64,000 bases of DNA from Frankia alni ACN14a. GTDB lineage: Bacteria; Actinomycetota; Actinomycetes; Frankiales; Frankiaceae. Within the stretch, counting starts at the first letter, position 1. Each line of letters starts with the position of its first letter. Where the stretch lies: the NCBI RefSeq assembly GCF_000058485.1, contig NC_008278.1:6504962-6568961 (forward strand). The letters are read 5' to 3'. Below are positions 17,787-26,629 of the stretch, piece by piece. The position numbers were made by a program, and so were the translations under genes. Below the pieces are notes generated by a model. It searched no databases. It had not been told where the DNA came from and worked only from the letters and a program-made list of their open reading frames with translations.

Positions 17787-18524
17787 GTGATCGGCTTCGC
17801 GCACCGCGGGGCACCGGCCCCGCACCAACGGGAGAACACCCTGCCCGCGTTCCGGCGGGCGCTGGCCGGCGGGGCCAGCGGGCTGGAGTCGGACGCCTGG
17901 CTGACCGCCGACGGGGTGCCGGTGCTCCACCACGACGGGGTGCTCGGGCCGCCCGGCCGGCGGCGGCGGATCAGTGATCTGACCGCCGACCGGCTGCCCG
18001 CCTGGGTGCCGTCGCTGACCGCGTTCTACGCCGAACTCGGCACGTCGTTCGAGTTCAGCCTCGATCTGAAGGGTCCGCCCGATGGCTGGGCGCCCGCGGC
18101 GGACGCCGTGGTCGCCGTGGCCCGAAGCGCGGGCGGAAGCTCGGCGGTCCGGCGGCTGTGGCTGTGCGGGACCCTCCCGGAACTCGCCGCCTTCCGGGAT
18201 CGTGACCCGGACGTGCGTCTGGTGAACTCCACCTCGATGCGCACCGTGATGGATGGTGGGGGGGTCGGCGCCTACGGCGGGCGACTGCGCGCCGCCGGTG
18301 TGGCCGCGCTGAACCTACGGACACGGGAATGGACACCACCACGGGCCGGGATCGTCGGCGTTCTGCGCGACCTCGGTATCGCCGCGTTCGGCTGGGATGC
18401 GCAGAGCACAGGCACCCTGACACGCCTGGCCGGATACGGGCTGGAGGCGGTCTACAGCGACCATCTCGCGCGGCTGGTGCGCGTCACCGGTTCCGCGCGG
18501 CATAGCGCCGGACCAGCGGCATAG
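17787..18524 (+). CDS. Glycerophosphodiester phosphodiesterase, second copy
   Basis: This 245-residue protein begins MIGFAHRGAPAPHQRENTLPAF, with the GDPD His-Arg-Gly opening and Glu-Asn pair, then GLESDAWLTADGVPVLHHDGVLG, which supplies the metal ligands and the second histidine, and SFEFSLDLKGPP. It is shorter and less conserved than the copy at 1-635. GTG 17787 sits after hisN by 55 bases and may be in the same transcript. The last residues (RHSAGPAA) are coded by the first units of a 19-bp tandem repeat, which suggests the C-terminal end has been remodelled. Confidence 0.86.
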   Translation: MIGFAHRGAPAPHQRENTLPAFRRALAGGASGLESDAWLTADGVPVLHHDGVLGPPGRRRRISDLTADRLPAWVPSLTAFYAELGTSFEFSLDLKGPPDGWAPAADAVVAVARSAGGSSAVRRLWLCGTLPELAAFRDRDPDVRLVNSTSMRTVMDGGGVGAYGGRLRAAGVAALNLRTREWTPPRAGIVGVLRDLGIAAFGWDAQSTGTLTRLAGYGLEAVYSDHLARLVRVTGSARHSAGPAA

Positions 18525-18574
18525 GGCCGGGTCAGCGGCATAGCACCGGGCCAGCGGCATAGCACCGGGCCAGC
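18499..18574. repeat. Four tandem 19-bp units over the stop of the phosphodiesterase gene
   Basis: Units start at 18499, 18518, 18537 and 18556. The last two are identical (GGCATAGCACCGGGCCAGC) and the first two differ at two or three bases. The TAG of the upstream gene lies in the second unit. There is no unique spacer, so this is not a CRISPR. Confidence 0.9.
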
Positions 18575-18864
18575 GGATGAGTCGGAAGCGCGGGCGGCAC
18601 ACTGGACGAATTGGTTGACGAAGCCGACGAAGCCGCCCATTGCGTTGTGCGCAGCGTGACCCGGCTCCGGCGCACTGTCATATCGTCGACTGTTAGGTTA
18701 GCTTGAGGTAGCTATAGGGACCACCGACGGAGAGTGGCCACGAAAGATCCGCCGACCGGCCCGATGGATTGGCCCGCAGAAGCGATTACCGCGCGGCCGA
18801 CGACGGTGGGCGACCATGGCTCACCGTGGCACTTTCCTGACACCGGGATGACGGGCGACTCCGC
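18575..18864. promoter_or_regulatory. Intergenic stretch with a DtxR/IdeR-like half-site
   Basis: No gene is convincing here. TTAGGTTAGC at 18693-18702 equals one half of the 19-bp DtxR/IdeR iron box, but the other half (TTGAGGTAG) matches only poorly. TAGCTATAGGG follows, as a promoter might. A short rightward frame from 18734 is not supported because its ribosome binding site would touch the start codon. Confidence 0.35.
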
Positions 18865-19062
18865 TCAGTCCTCCTCGGCGACTTTCAGCATCTGCTCCGG
18901 AAACCCGGTGCGTTCCGCCACATGCTCGACGGAGTAACCCTGTCGCACCAGGTCACGGGCCTGCTCCAGCGTCCAGCCCCGCCCGGGGTCAACCCGGCTG
19001 ACAACCACTTCACTCGCCTGGTGCCGTTCCTGCGGCCAGCTGAGTCGTGCACGGCGTGCCAA
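18865..19062 (-). CDS. Small HTH-like protein of unknown function
   Basis: This 65-residue protein starts at TTG 19062, preceded by a perfect GGAGGT at seven-base spacing, which decides the start. The second half, WTLEQARDLVRQGYSVEHVAERTGFPEQMLKV, looks like a helix-turn-helix: a helix, a short turn with Gly, then a recognition-type helix. I do not recognise the family; it may be a small DNA-binding protein related to those with SinR-like or AraC-like motifs. There is no operon partner. Codon use is normal for the window. Confidence 0.65.
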   Translation of the reverse strand: MARRARLSWPQERHQASEVVVSRVDPGRGWTLEQARDLVRQGYSVEHVAERTGFPEQMLKVAEED

Positions 19063-19462
19063 GGGTGGACCTCCGAGATTTGAGGACTTTGGTGTTACGC
19101 CACCAAGGATAGGCCATATTGACGCCGGCCTGCCCGTTGAACTCCACGATAGCGGGTGGCGACCTGTTAATGCAGACCCGCGCCGAAGACTGTGCATCAT
19201 CCGAACGCCGGGTGGCCCGAACAGGTGGGCCATGCACAAGGTACGAGTGGGCAGGATCTCCGTCGACCCCGGGAACTTCCCGGTCGCGAAGAGCGTCGAG
19301 GAGAGCGGTTCAAGCCGAGAAGGCATGACCGCATCTGTCCGGGGCCTTCCGGCCCACCCATCGCTTAGCCGTCCATCCGCGGCCGCGAGGGCATAGACCC
19401 GACCGCGGCGGGGGAGGCCGGCCAGGCCGAACCCGTTTCGGCCCGATACCGGCCCGCGGGCC
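19063..19462. other. Intergenic region upstream of the small HTH-like gene
   Basis: These 400 bases separate two leftward genes, so they hold the promoter of the small gene and the terminator of the hydrolase. A less G+C-rich section at 19080-19200 is the likely promoter zone. No gene is supported on either strand. Confidence 0.4.
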
Positions 19463-20815
19463 TCAGCCGACGGCTGCGCCCGGATCGCGCGGCCCGCCCC
19501 GGCCGTTCCCCCCCGCCTGCCGCCTCCCCGATCCCGACCGCCCCACCCGCGCCTTCCCCGCCCCCGACATCCCCGAACGGGGGGACTCGGCGGTGGTGGC
19601 GTTCTCGACGCCGGTGCTCGTCTCGACGCCGGTGCTCCGCTCGCCGGCGGCTCCCGACCCGCCGGCGCCCGACCCGCCGGCGCCCGACCCGGCGGCTCCC
19701 GACCCGCCGGCGCCCGACCCGCCGGCGCCCGACCCGGCGGCGCCCGACCCGGCGGCGCCCGACCCGGCGGCGCCCGACCCGGCGGCGGCTCCCACCCCGG
19801 CGGCGGTGTGCTCGGCGACAGCCCTGGCAGCCGCCGCAGGTGGGGGCGCGGCGCCGAGGTCGCCCGCCGGCCGGGTGGTGCGCGGCTCCCGTCCGTGTTC
19901 GCGCAGCATCGTCCGCCACTGGCGCGGCGAGTGGCTCGCCGGCCTGGTCGTGGCCAGGAAATCCTCAAGAACCCGCCGGAAGCGCGCGGGATCGCTGTGA
20001 TGCGGGAAATGCCCGGCACCGGGGAAGATCTCCAGTCGGCTTCCGGGCATGGCCGCATGCGCGATCCGAGCGTGCTCGACCGGGATCACCGCGTCCCGGT
20101 CCCCCCAGACGATCAGCGACGGCATCCCGGCGGCGAGATAGCAGCGGTCGAGCATCGTGATGGCCTGCCCGTGGGCGTCGACGACGCTTCGCAGTGTCCG
20201 CAGGAAGGCCGCCCGCGCCGTCGGCACCCCGAGCGAGTCGCAGACGTGCAGGATGTCCTCGGCATCGCGGCCCAGGGCGGTGTGCAGCAGCCGCAGCGCC
20301 CGCAGCCCGGCCCAGCCGACGAGCCGCACCGGCGGGACGCCCATCAGCGATATCACCGCGCCGGCGCCCGGCAGCGCCGCGGCCCGAAGAGCCGGGTGCA
20401 GATCGGGCCCGACCCCGCCGGTGGCCACCAGGACGAGCCGCTCGCAGCGCTCCGGGAACTGGTAGGCGAACTGCATCGCGACCCCGCCGCCCAGCGAATG
20501 CCCGACGACCGTCGCCCGCTCGATGCCGAGCACGGTGAGCAGGTCACGCATACCGCAGGCATAGCCGGCCACCGAGTAGTCGCCGCGCGGCTTGTCCGAC
20601 TCCCCGTGCCCGAGCAGGTCGGGGGCTATCACCGTGTGGCGCCGCGCGAGCTCGCCGATGATCGGCGCCCAGGTGCGGGCGTTGTCCCCGATGCCGTGGA
20701 TCAGCAGCAGCACCGGCCCGCGGCCGGCGCGCAGGTAGCAGCGCCGATACCCGTGGACCGTGACGAATCGCGAGGTCAGCTCCCCAGGCCCCACACTCGG
20801 CGCACCGACGGTCAT
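19463..20815 (-). CDS. Alpha/beta hydrolase with a long repetitive tail
   Basis: Residues 1-285 form a full alpha/beta hydrolase: LLLIHGIGDNARTW (oxyanion), VIAPDLLGHGESDKP, VVGHSLGGGVAMQFA (nucleophile Ser), IVWGDRDAVIPVEHA (acid) and FPGAGHFPHHSDP (His). Residues after about 330 are disordered, with a run of five-residue Gly/Ser/Ala repeats such as GSGAA and GSGAG (DNA 19648-19795) and a basic end. The substrate is unknown. ATG 20815 was preferred over GTG 20821. The stop of the dehydrogenase lies 12 bases upstream, so the two form an operon, and the hydrolase may act on an ester or amide of the same amine pathway. Confidence 0.85.
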   Translation of the reverse strand: MTVGAPSVGPGELTSRFVTVHGYRRCYLRAGRGPVLLLIHGIGDNARTWAPIIGELARRHTVIAPDLLGHGESDKPRGDYSVAGYACGMRDLLTVLGIERATVVGHSLGGGVAMQFAYQFPERCERLVLVATGGVGPDLHPALRAAALPGAGAVISLMGVPPVRLVGWAGLRALRLLHTALGRDAEDILHVCDSLGVPTARAAFLRTLRSVVDAHGQAITMLDRCYLAAGMPSLIVWGDRDAVIPVEHARIAHAAMPGSRLEIFPGAGHFPHHSDPARFRRVLEDFLATTRPASHSPRQWRTMLREHGREPRTTRPAGDLGAAPPPAAAARAVAEHTAAGVGAAAGSGAAGSGAAGSGAAGSGAGGSGAGGSGAAGSGAGGSGAGGSGAAGERSTGVETSTGVENATTAESPRSGMSGAGKARVGRSGSGRRQAGGNGRGGPRDPGAAVG

Positions 20816-20827
20816 GGCCACCCCAGA

Positions 20828-22258
20828 TCAGAACTCGATGTTGCTCATCACGTGCTTGATCCTGGTGTAGTCCTCCAGGCCGTACACGGACAGATCCTTG
20901 CCGTAGCCGCTCTTCTTGAATCCGCCGTGCGGCATCTCCGCGACGATCGGGATGTGAGTGTTGATCCATACGCAGCCGAAGTCCAGGCGGCGCGCGACCC
21001 GCATGGCCCGGCCGTGATCGCGCGTCCAGACGCTGGAGGCCAGGCCGTACTCCACGCCGTTGGCCCACTCCACCGCCGTGTCCTCCGAGTCGAACCGCTG
21101 CACGGTGATGACCGGGCCGAAGACCTCCGACTGGATGAGTTCGTCGTCCTGGCGCAGGCCGGCGACGACCGTCGCGGGATAGAAGTAGCCGGGCCGGTCG
21201 AGGGCCGCACCGCCGGCGAGCACCGCGGCGTGTCCCGGCGCCCGCCGGACGAACCCGCCGACCCGGTCGAGTTGACCGGCGCTGTTCAGCGGGCCGTAGT
21301 CGACGTCGGTCTCGTCCGGTGAGCCCGTCGCGGTGCCCCGGGCCGCCTCGGCCAGCGCCGCGGCGAGATCGTCGTGGATCCCCGGCGCGGCCAGCACCCG
21401 GGTCGCCGCGGTGCAGTCCTGGCCGGCGTTGAAGTAGGCGGCGCCGGCGATCTCCGCGGCGACGGCGGCCGGGTCCACGTCGTCGAAGACGATGACCGGC
21501 GCCTTGCCGCCGAGCTCGAGATGAACCCGCTTGAGCGAGTCCGCCGCCGCCCGTGCCACCTCCATGCCGGCGCGCACGCTGCCGGTCACCGACACCATCG
21601 CCGGCCCCGGGTGCGCGACCAGCGCCCGCCCGGTGTCCCGGTCTCCGCAGACGACGTTGAGCACGCCCGGCGGAAGGAACTCGGCGGCGATCTCGGCGAG
21701 CAGCAGGCTGGACGCCGGGGTCGTGTCCGACGGCTTGAGGATGACCGTGTTGCCGGCCGCGATTGCCGGGGCGATCTTCCACACCGCCATCATCAACGGG
21801 TAGTTCCACGGCGTGACCTGCGCGCAGACCCCGACGGGCTCCCGGCGGACGTAGCTGGTGTGCCCGGCGAGGTACTCCCCGGCGGCCCGGCCCTCCAGCA
21901 GGCGCGCGGCCCCGGCGAAGAAGCGAATCTGGTCGGCGGACGGCCCGACCTCCTCGTCGACGGTGAGCTGCAGCGGCTTGCCGGTGTTGGCGCTCTCCAC
22001 GGCGGCGACCTCGTCGGCACGCTCCTCCAGCGCGTCCGCGAGGCGCAGCAGCGCCCGGGCACGTTCGGACGGGGTGGTGTCGCGCCAGGTCTCGAACGCC
22101 GTGGACGCGGCGCGGACGGCGGCGTCGACGTCGGGGGGACCGGACCGCGGGGCCTCGGCGAACAGCTCGCCGGTCGACGGGTTCAGAATCGACATCGTCT
22201 CGCCGTCGGCGCTCTGACGGGAGACGCCGCCGACGAAGTTGGCGAGGATCGCGTCCAT
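20828..22258 (-). CDS. NAD-dependent aldehyde dehydrogenase, gamma-aminobutyraldehyde type
   Basis: This 476-residue enzyme would oxidise an amino-aldehyde such as 4-aminobutanal to GABA. It has [35 protein letters not shown] (cofactor binding), the general base Glu in [15 protein letters not shown], the nucleophile Cys in [14 protein letters not shown], and [10 protein letters not shown]. The AGQDC form and the final [15 protein letters not shown] are typical of PatD/YdcW-type gamma-aminobutyraldehyde dehydrogenases and betaine aldehyde dehydrogenases. AGGAG lies seven bases before ATG 22258. It is divergent from the FAD oxidase, which could supply its substrate. Confidence 0.9.
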   Translation of the reverse strand: MDAILANFVGGVSRQSADGETMSILNPSTGELFAEAPRSGPPDVDAAVRAASTAFETWRDTTPSERARALLRLADALEERADEVAAVESANTGKPLQLTVDEEVGPSADQIRFFAGAARLLEGRAAGEYLAGHTSYVRREPVGVCAQVTPWNYPLMMAVWKIAPAIAAGNTVILKPSDTTPASSLLLAEIAAEFLPPGVLNVVCGDRDTGRALVAHPGPAMVSVTGSVRAGMEVARAAADSLKRVHLELGGKAPVIVFDDVDPAAVAAEIAGAAYFNAGQDCTAATRVLAAPGIHDDLAAALAEAARGTATGSPDETDVDYGPLNSAGQLDRVGGFVRRAPGHAAVLAGGAALDRPGYFYPATVVAGLRQDDELIQSEVFGPVITVQRFDSEDTAVEWANGVEYGLASSVWTRDHGRAMRVARRLDFGCVWINTHIPIVAEMPHGGFKKSGYGKDLSVYGLEDYTRIKHVMSNIEF

Positions 22259-22332
22259 ACGTTGCTCCTAACGCTGATGGTCCCCCGACCGTCCGGCCGC
22301 CCGACATGTCGACACAACGATTACGATGGTTA

Positions 22333-22345
22333 CACGAACCTCGTG
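22333..22345. promoter_or_regulatory. Short inverted repeat in the divergent oxidase/dehydrogenase promoter region
   Basis: CACGA-ACC-TCGTG lies 75 bases from the dehydrogenase start and 102 bases from the oxidase start. It is a candidate operator because of its place between divergent genes, but five-base arms can arise by chance. Confidence 0.35.
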
Positions 22346-22446
22346 CCACGGATAGCGTGAACAAAGGACCGTGACGCCACGGAAACACGCTACCCGGGCC
22401 CGGTCCAGCGCAGGGCGCACGGCCCCGAGAAAGGCAGGTCGAAACG

Positions 22447-23913
22447 ATGCCGGGCCGCCGACGTCCCGCCGCAACCCCAGCCGCCACAACCCCAGCCGCC
22501 ACAACCTCAGCCGCCGCAGCCGCCGTCCCGTCCCTGTGGCACGACACCGCCGGCCCCGCCCCGGCACCCCGGCCGCGCCTGGTGGGCCGGCTCACCGCCG
22601 ACGTCGCCATCGTGGGCGCCGGCTTCACCGGCCTGTGGACCGCCTACCACCTGCGCCGCGACGACCCGACGCTGCGGGTGGCCGTCGTCGAGCGGGAGAC
22701 CGCCGGCTTCGGCGCGTCCGGGCGCAACGGCGGCTGGTGCTCGGCGCTGTTCCCCGTCCAGTCGATGGCGCCGGCGATGCGCGGCCCGCTCGCGGCCACC
22801 ATCGACGACATCGACGCCGTCTGTCGCGCCGAGGGCATCGACTGCGACCTCGTCAAGGACGGCTTCCTCGAACTCGCCACCACCCCCGCCCAGCTCACCC
22901 GCCTGCGCGCGAGCCTGCTCGCAGCCTTGCCCGCCGTCGCGTCCTCCCCGCCCTCCCCGTCATTGCCGTCATCCCCGCCATCGCCGACCTCCCCGTCATT
23001 GCCGTCATCGCCGACCTGGCTGGACGCCGACCAGGCCGCGCGCCTCGTCCGGGTACCCGGCGCGCTCGGCGGGATCCTCGACCCACAGTGCGCCGCGCTG
23101 CATCCGCTCAAGCTGGTCCGGGGCCTCGCGGCGGCGGCGCAGCGCCACGGCGTCGAGCTGTTCGAACACTCCCCCGCCGAGAGCATCGACCCTGGCCGGG
23201 TCGTACTGGCCGACGGCGAGATCCAGGCGGGCGTCGTCGTGCGGGCCACCGAGGGCTACACCCCCGCCCTGCCCGGCCTACGCCGCGAGCTCGCCCCCGT
23301 CTACTCGCTCGTCATCGCCACCGAGCCACTACCGGAGTCGGTCTGGGCGGAGATCGGCTGGTACCGCCGGGTCACCCTGTCCGACGGGCGCCGGCTGCTC
23401 ATCTACGCCCAGCGCAGCGCGGACGGCCGGATCGTCCTCGGCGGCCGCGGCGCGCCGTACCACTTCGGCTCGCGCACCAGCCCGGCCTTCGACTCCTCCC
23501 CCGCCGTCTTCGAGCATCTCCGCCGCGCCCTGGCCACCCTGTTCCCCGCCGCCGCGAACGCCCGGATCACCCACCGCTGGGGCGGCCCCCTCGGCGTCCC
23601 GCGCGACTGGACCCCCGGCGTCTGCTTCGATCCCGACACCGGCCTGGCGTGGGCCGGTGGCTACGTCGGCGACGGCGTCGCGGCGGCGGCCCTGGCCGGC
23701 CGCACCCTCGCCGACCTCATCCGCGGCCGGCACTCCCCCCGCACGAAGCTCCCCTGGGTCGTCGACCACCGCCGCCCCTGGGAACCCGAACCGGCCCGCT
23801 GGCTCGGCATCAACGCCGGCCGCCTGCTCGCCGCCGCCGCCGACACCCGCGAGAACCGCACCGGCCGCCCCTCCCGCCTCGGCCCCGCCCTCGACCACCT
23901 CACCGGTCACTGA
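22447..23913 (+). CDS. FAD-dependent amine oxidoreductase (PuuB-like)
   Basis: The 488-residue protein is a DAO-type flavoenzyme. VAIVGAGFTGLWTAYHLRRDDP is the FAD Rossmann motif, ERETAGFGASGRNGGWCS is the second FAD contact seen in gamma-glutamylputrescine oxidases, and WAGGYVGDGVAAAALAGRTLADL is the C-terminal FAD motif. Such enzymes oxidise a primary or secondary amine to an aldehyde with oxygen as acceptor. An insert of Ser/Pro repeats (SPPSPSLPSS, DNA 22948-23015) interrupts the domain near residue 175, and the N-terminus has Ala/Thr/Pro repeats. ATG 22447 was chosen as the first in-frame start after the divergent promoter. Confidence 0.87.
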   Translation: MPGRRRPAATPAATTPAATTSAAAAAVPSLWHDTAGPAPAPRPRLVGRLTADVAIVGAGFTGLWTAYHLRRDDPTLRVAVVERETAGFGASGRNGGWCSALFPVQSMAPAMRGPLAATIDDIDAVCRAEGIDCDLVKDGFLELATTPAQLTRLRASLLAALPAVASSPPSPSLPSSPPSPTSPSLPSSPTWLDADQAARLVRVPGALGGILDPQCAALHPLKLVRGLAAAAQRHGVELFEHSPAESIDPGRVVLADGEIQAGVVVRATEGYTPALPGLRRELAPVYSLVIATEPLPESVWAEIGWYRRVTLSDGRRLLIYAQRSADGRIVLGGRGAPYHFGSRTSPAFDSSPAVFEHLRRALATLFPAAANARITHRWGGPLGVPRDWTPGVCFDPDTGLAWAGGYVGDGVAAAALAGRTLADLIRGRHSPRTKLPWVVDHRRPWEPEPARWLGINAGRLLAAAADTRENRTGRPSRLGPALDHLTGH

Positions 23914-24222
23914 CCCCCCGCTCCGGCCCGCCGGTTCTCCTCCGCCCCGCTGGCTCTCCTCCGCCCCGCTGGCGCGGCCGGCTGTCCCGGGCCAGCCAAG
24001 CGATCAGGCAGCGGCGGAGCGCTCGCCTTACAAGCGAGTGGTCGCACGATCGCAATCTCGCGGACGATCATCGACTGCGCAGGAAAGCCCTGCTCACCTG
24101 GAGAGCAGACTCACCCTTCTTGCCAGGCGCGCCGGTGCGCGGCGTCCGGAGCAGGCGAAGGCTCGATCGGCGGAACGGCTGCGGGACTGACCTGGCAGGC
24201 CGGAAGTCCGGGCGGGCTCTCG
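23914..24222. other. Convergent intergenic region with a tandem repeat and a tRNA-like arm
   Basis: This stretch lies between the stops of the oxidase and the aminotransferase. It begins with two copies of TCTCCTCCGCCCCGCTGGC (about 23936-23973). At 24017-24043 there is a sequence that looks like the end of the D stem, the anticodon arm (CTCGC-CTTACAA-GCGAG) and the variable loop of tRNA-Val(UAC), but the T arm and acceptor are not recognisable. No gene is supported. Confidence 0.45.
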
Positions 24223-25626
24223 TCAGGCGGTGAGGTCTCGGGCGAGGTAGTCGAGGCTGTCGAGGTAGCGGTCGACGTCGGCGTCGGTGTGCTGGACCGA
24301 GAGGGTCCACTCCTCCTCGCGGCCGGGGGCCATCAGGACGCCGCGATTGGCGTTGTAGAGCCAGGCCAGCTCGGGCAGGGCGGCGTTCTGGTGGGCCATG
24401 AAGGACGTGTAGTCGCGGATGGGGGCGTCGGTGAAGTGGACGCAGCCCTTGGAGCTGATCCCGACCGTGTAGCCGGGGATGCCGTGGCGGGCCAGGATCT
24501 CGTCGCAGCCGGCGATCAGGCGGTCGTTGAGGTGGTCGAGGTGGGCGTAGGCCTCGGGGGTGAGCACCTCCAGCAGGCTCGCGCGGGCGGCGGCCATGGT
24601 CAGCGGGTTGCCGTTGAACGTGCCGACCTGCTTGACCCGGTCCGAGGCGACGACCTCCATGATCTCCGCGGTCGCGCCGATGGCGCCCGACGGCAGGCCG
24701 CCGCCGAGGGCCTTGGCCAGGGTGATCATGTCGGGTCGCACGCCGAAGCGCTCGGTGGCGCCGCCGGCAGCCACGCACAGGCCGGTCTTGACCTCATCGA
24801 AGATCAGGATGATGCCGTGCCGGGCGGTGATCTCCCGGACCGCCTCGAGGTAGCCGGGCTCGGGCAGGACGACGCCCAGGTTCATCATCGCCGCCTCCAT
24901 GATGACGCAGGCGGGCAGGCGGCCCTCGGCGGCGAGGGCCTCGATGCGGTGTTCCATCGCGGGGGCGTCGTTGAACGGGACGGGCACGGTGAGGTCGATG
25001 ACGGCCTGCGGGATGCCCGCGCCGTAGCCGAGGGAGTTCATGTTGTCGGCCGGGCCGATGTCGTCGTAGGGCGCGCCGATCGACACCATCACGTAGTCGT
25101 GGTGGCCATGGTACGAGCCGAAGATCTTGATGATCGTGTCGCGGCCGGTGACGCCGCGGGCGATGCGGATGGCGTCCATGGTCGCCTCGGAGCCCGAGTT
25201 GACGTAGCGCCACTGCGGCAGGCCGAACCGGCGGGCGAGCTCCTCGCTGACGACGACCGAGTCCTCGGTCGGCATGGCGAAGTGGGTGCCGAGGGCGACC
25301 CGCTCGGTCACCGCCCGCACGATCGCGGGGTGGGCGTGGCCCTGGATCATCGAGCCGAAGCCGTTGTGGAAGTCGGCGTACTCGTTGCCGTCGACGTCCC
25401 AGACGAGCGAACCGCGCCCGTGGGTCAGGTAGATCGGCCACGGGTCACGGATCTGGTAGGACGAGGGCACCCCCGACGTCATCGACCGCGCCGCCCGCGC
25501 GTGCAGCTGTTCGGAACCACGGGTCCGGCTCTGCAGGCGGGCCTCCTCCCGATCGGTGAGTTCCGCCGCCCGGGCGTGAAGTGCGGCCTGGGTCACACTT
25601 GCCTCGGTAACGATCAGATTCGACAC
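24223..25626 (-). CDS. Class III PLP aminotransferase (glutamate-1-semialdehyde-mutase-like)
   Basis: This 467-residue enzyme is a class III aminotransferase: YVNSGSEATMDAIRIARGVTG, FGSYHGHHDYVMV, the cofactor aspartate in ILIFDEVKTGL, and the PLP lysine in ITLAKALGGGLPSGA. The overall look is that of GSA aminotransferase-like enzymes in catabolic clusters, not HemL itself, because the heme genes are absent and the cluster holds an amine oxidase, an aldehyde dehydrogenase and an Lrp regulator. It is also unlikely to be BioA. The likely role is transfer of an amino group from an omega-amino acid or diamine. It is divergent from the Lrp gene. Confidence 0.88.
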   Translation of the reverse strand: MSNLIVTEASVTQAALHARAAELTDREEARLQSRTRGSEQLHARAARSMTSGVPSSYQIRDPWPIYLTHGRGSLVWDVDGNEYADFHNGFGSMIQGHAHPAIVRAVTERVALGTHFAMPTEDSVVVSEELARRFGLPQWRYVNSGSEATMDAIRIARGVTGRDTIIKIFGSYHGHHDYVMVSIGAPYDDIGPADNMNSLGYGAGIPQAVIDLTVPVPFNDAPAMEHRIEALAAEGRLPACVIMEAAMMNLGVVLPEPGYLEAVREITARHGIILIFDEVKTGLCVAAGGATERFGVRPDMITLAKALGGGLPSGAIGATAEIMEVVASDRVKQVGTFNGNPLTMAAARASLLEVLTPEAYAHLDHLNDRLIAGCDEILARHGIPGYTVGISSKGCVHFTDAPIRDYTSFMAHQNAALPELAWLYNANRGVLMAPGREEEWTLSVQHTDADVDRYLDSLDYLARDLTA

Positions 25627-25690
25627 CGTCCACGCATCCCTTCAGCCGAGCGCCTACCGAAAGCGTAGCTCGACTGGCCACTCGGCGAGT

Positions 25691-25714
25691 GAATCCGCAG
25701 ACAAAAGTGGATTC
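25691..25714. promoter_or_regulatory. Candidate Lrp/AsnC operator
   Basis: GAATCC and GGATTC form a perfect inverted repeat separated by 12 bases with an A-rich centre (ACAAAA). It lies 65 bases from the aminotransferase start and 140 bases from the lrp start, in the divergent region that such regulators usually control. The flanks (T before and G after) do not extend the symmetry. Confidence 0.6.
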
Positions 25715-25853
25715 GGGTATCGCTTCCCCGTTCGTTCGCTCGTAGCCATACGATGACAGCGGGACGCCCTCCGAGCGGCCGGGCCGGTGCGGCCCGACGC
25801 CTCGGCCGGCGATCGGACCGGCGCAGCGCCGGGCGAGACGAGGAGGATGCCGG

Positions 25854-26342
25854 GTGCAGTCTCGACGGACGCCCGGCCAGCGCTCCGCCTCAGACGGGCT
25901 GCTGGACGACATCAACAAGGCCATCATCGAGCAGCTCCAGCAGGACGGCCGGCGCTCGTACGCGGCGATGGCGGCCGCGGTGGGGCTGTCCGAGGCCGCG
26001 GTGCGCCAGCGGGTCCAACGGCTGCTCGACGCCGGCGTCATGCAGATCGTCGCCGTCACCGATCCGCTGCGCGTCGGCTTCCATCGGGAGGCGATGATCG
26101 GCGTCCGAGTCACCGGCGACACCCGGGTGGTCGCCGCCACCATCGCCGATCTTCCCGAGGTCGACTACGTCGTGCTTACGGCCGGCTCGTTCGACCTCAT
26201 CGTCGAGATCGTGGCGGAGGATGACGAGCACCTGCTGGAACTGATCAACGACCGGATCCGCGCCCTTCCCCAGGTTCTCGCGACGGAGACCTTCGTCTAC
26301 CTGCGTCTGGTGAAGCAGACCTACGCCTGGGGAGCGCGCTGA
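25854..26342 (+). CDS. Lrp/AsnC-family transcriptional regulator
   Basis: The 162-residue protein has an N-terminal winged HTH (LDDINKAIIEQLQQDGRRSYAAMAAAVGLSEAAVRQRVQRLLDAGVMQIVAV) and a C-terminal RAM ligand-binding domain ending LPQVLATETFVYLRLVKQTYAWG. These proteins bind amino acids or related effectors and regulate neighbouring catabolic genes. AGGAGG is eight to ten bases before GTG 25854. The aminotransferase lies divergently, and the candidate operator between them suggests that this regulator controls it and itself. The effector may be the amine or amino acid used by the cluster. Confidence 0.93.
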   Translation: MQSRRTPGQRSASDGLLDDINKAIIEQLQQDGRRSYAAMAAAVGLSEAAVRQRVQRLLDAGVMQIVAVTDPLRVGFHREAMIGVRVTGDTRVVAATIADLPEVDYVVLTAGSFDLIVEIVAEDDEHLLELINDRIRALPQVLATETFVYLRLVKQTYAWGAR

Positions 26343-26629
26343 CGCACCACCGCGACGGGGACGGGCGGGCAGGGATGACGCGGGCTTCAGGGGCACGAAC
26401 GGGACGGCGGCCGGTGGCGGCAAAGCGCGACGACGACGGCAAAAAGCCGTGGTCACGGGCGCACCCGAGCCGGAGTCGGCGGATGGGCGCCCGTCGCCGC
26501 GGGTGAGGCGCCTCGCGTGGGGAACGGACGCGGAGTCACGCCGCCGACACCGTTCCCCGAACAACCAAGCAGCACCAACAAGAGTCCAACACATGCAATG
26601 ACACAACAACTCGGCCCAGACACGATGGG

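Noticed and set aside
18499-18574. CRISPR-like array
   Set aside because: Units are directly adjacent without unique spacers and no cas genes are present.
18734-18937. Rightward small frame after the iron-box-like sequence
   Set aside because: The only GGAG lies too close to the GTG, and the second half is antisense to the better supported small HTH-like gene.
24223-25626. Class III aminotransferase as the missing bioA
   Set aside because: It is far from the bio genes, next to amine-oxidation genes and an Lrp regulator, and looks like the glutamate-semialdehyde type rather than BioA.
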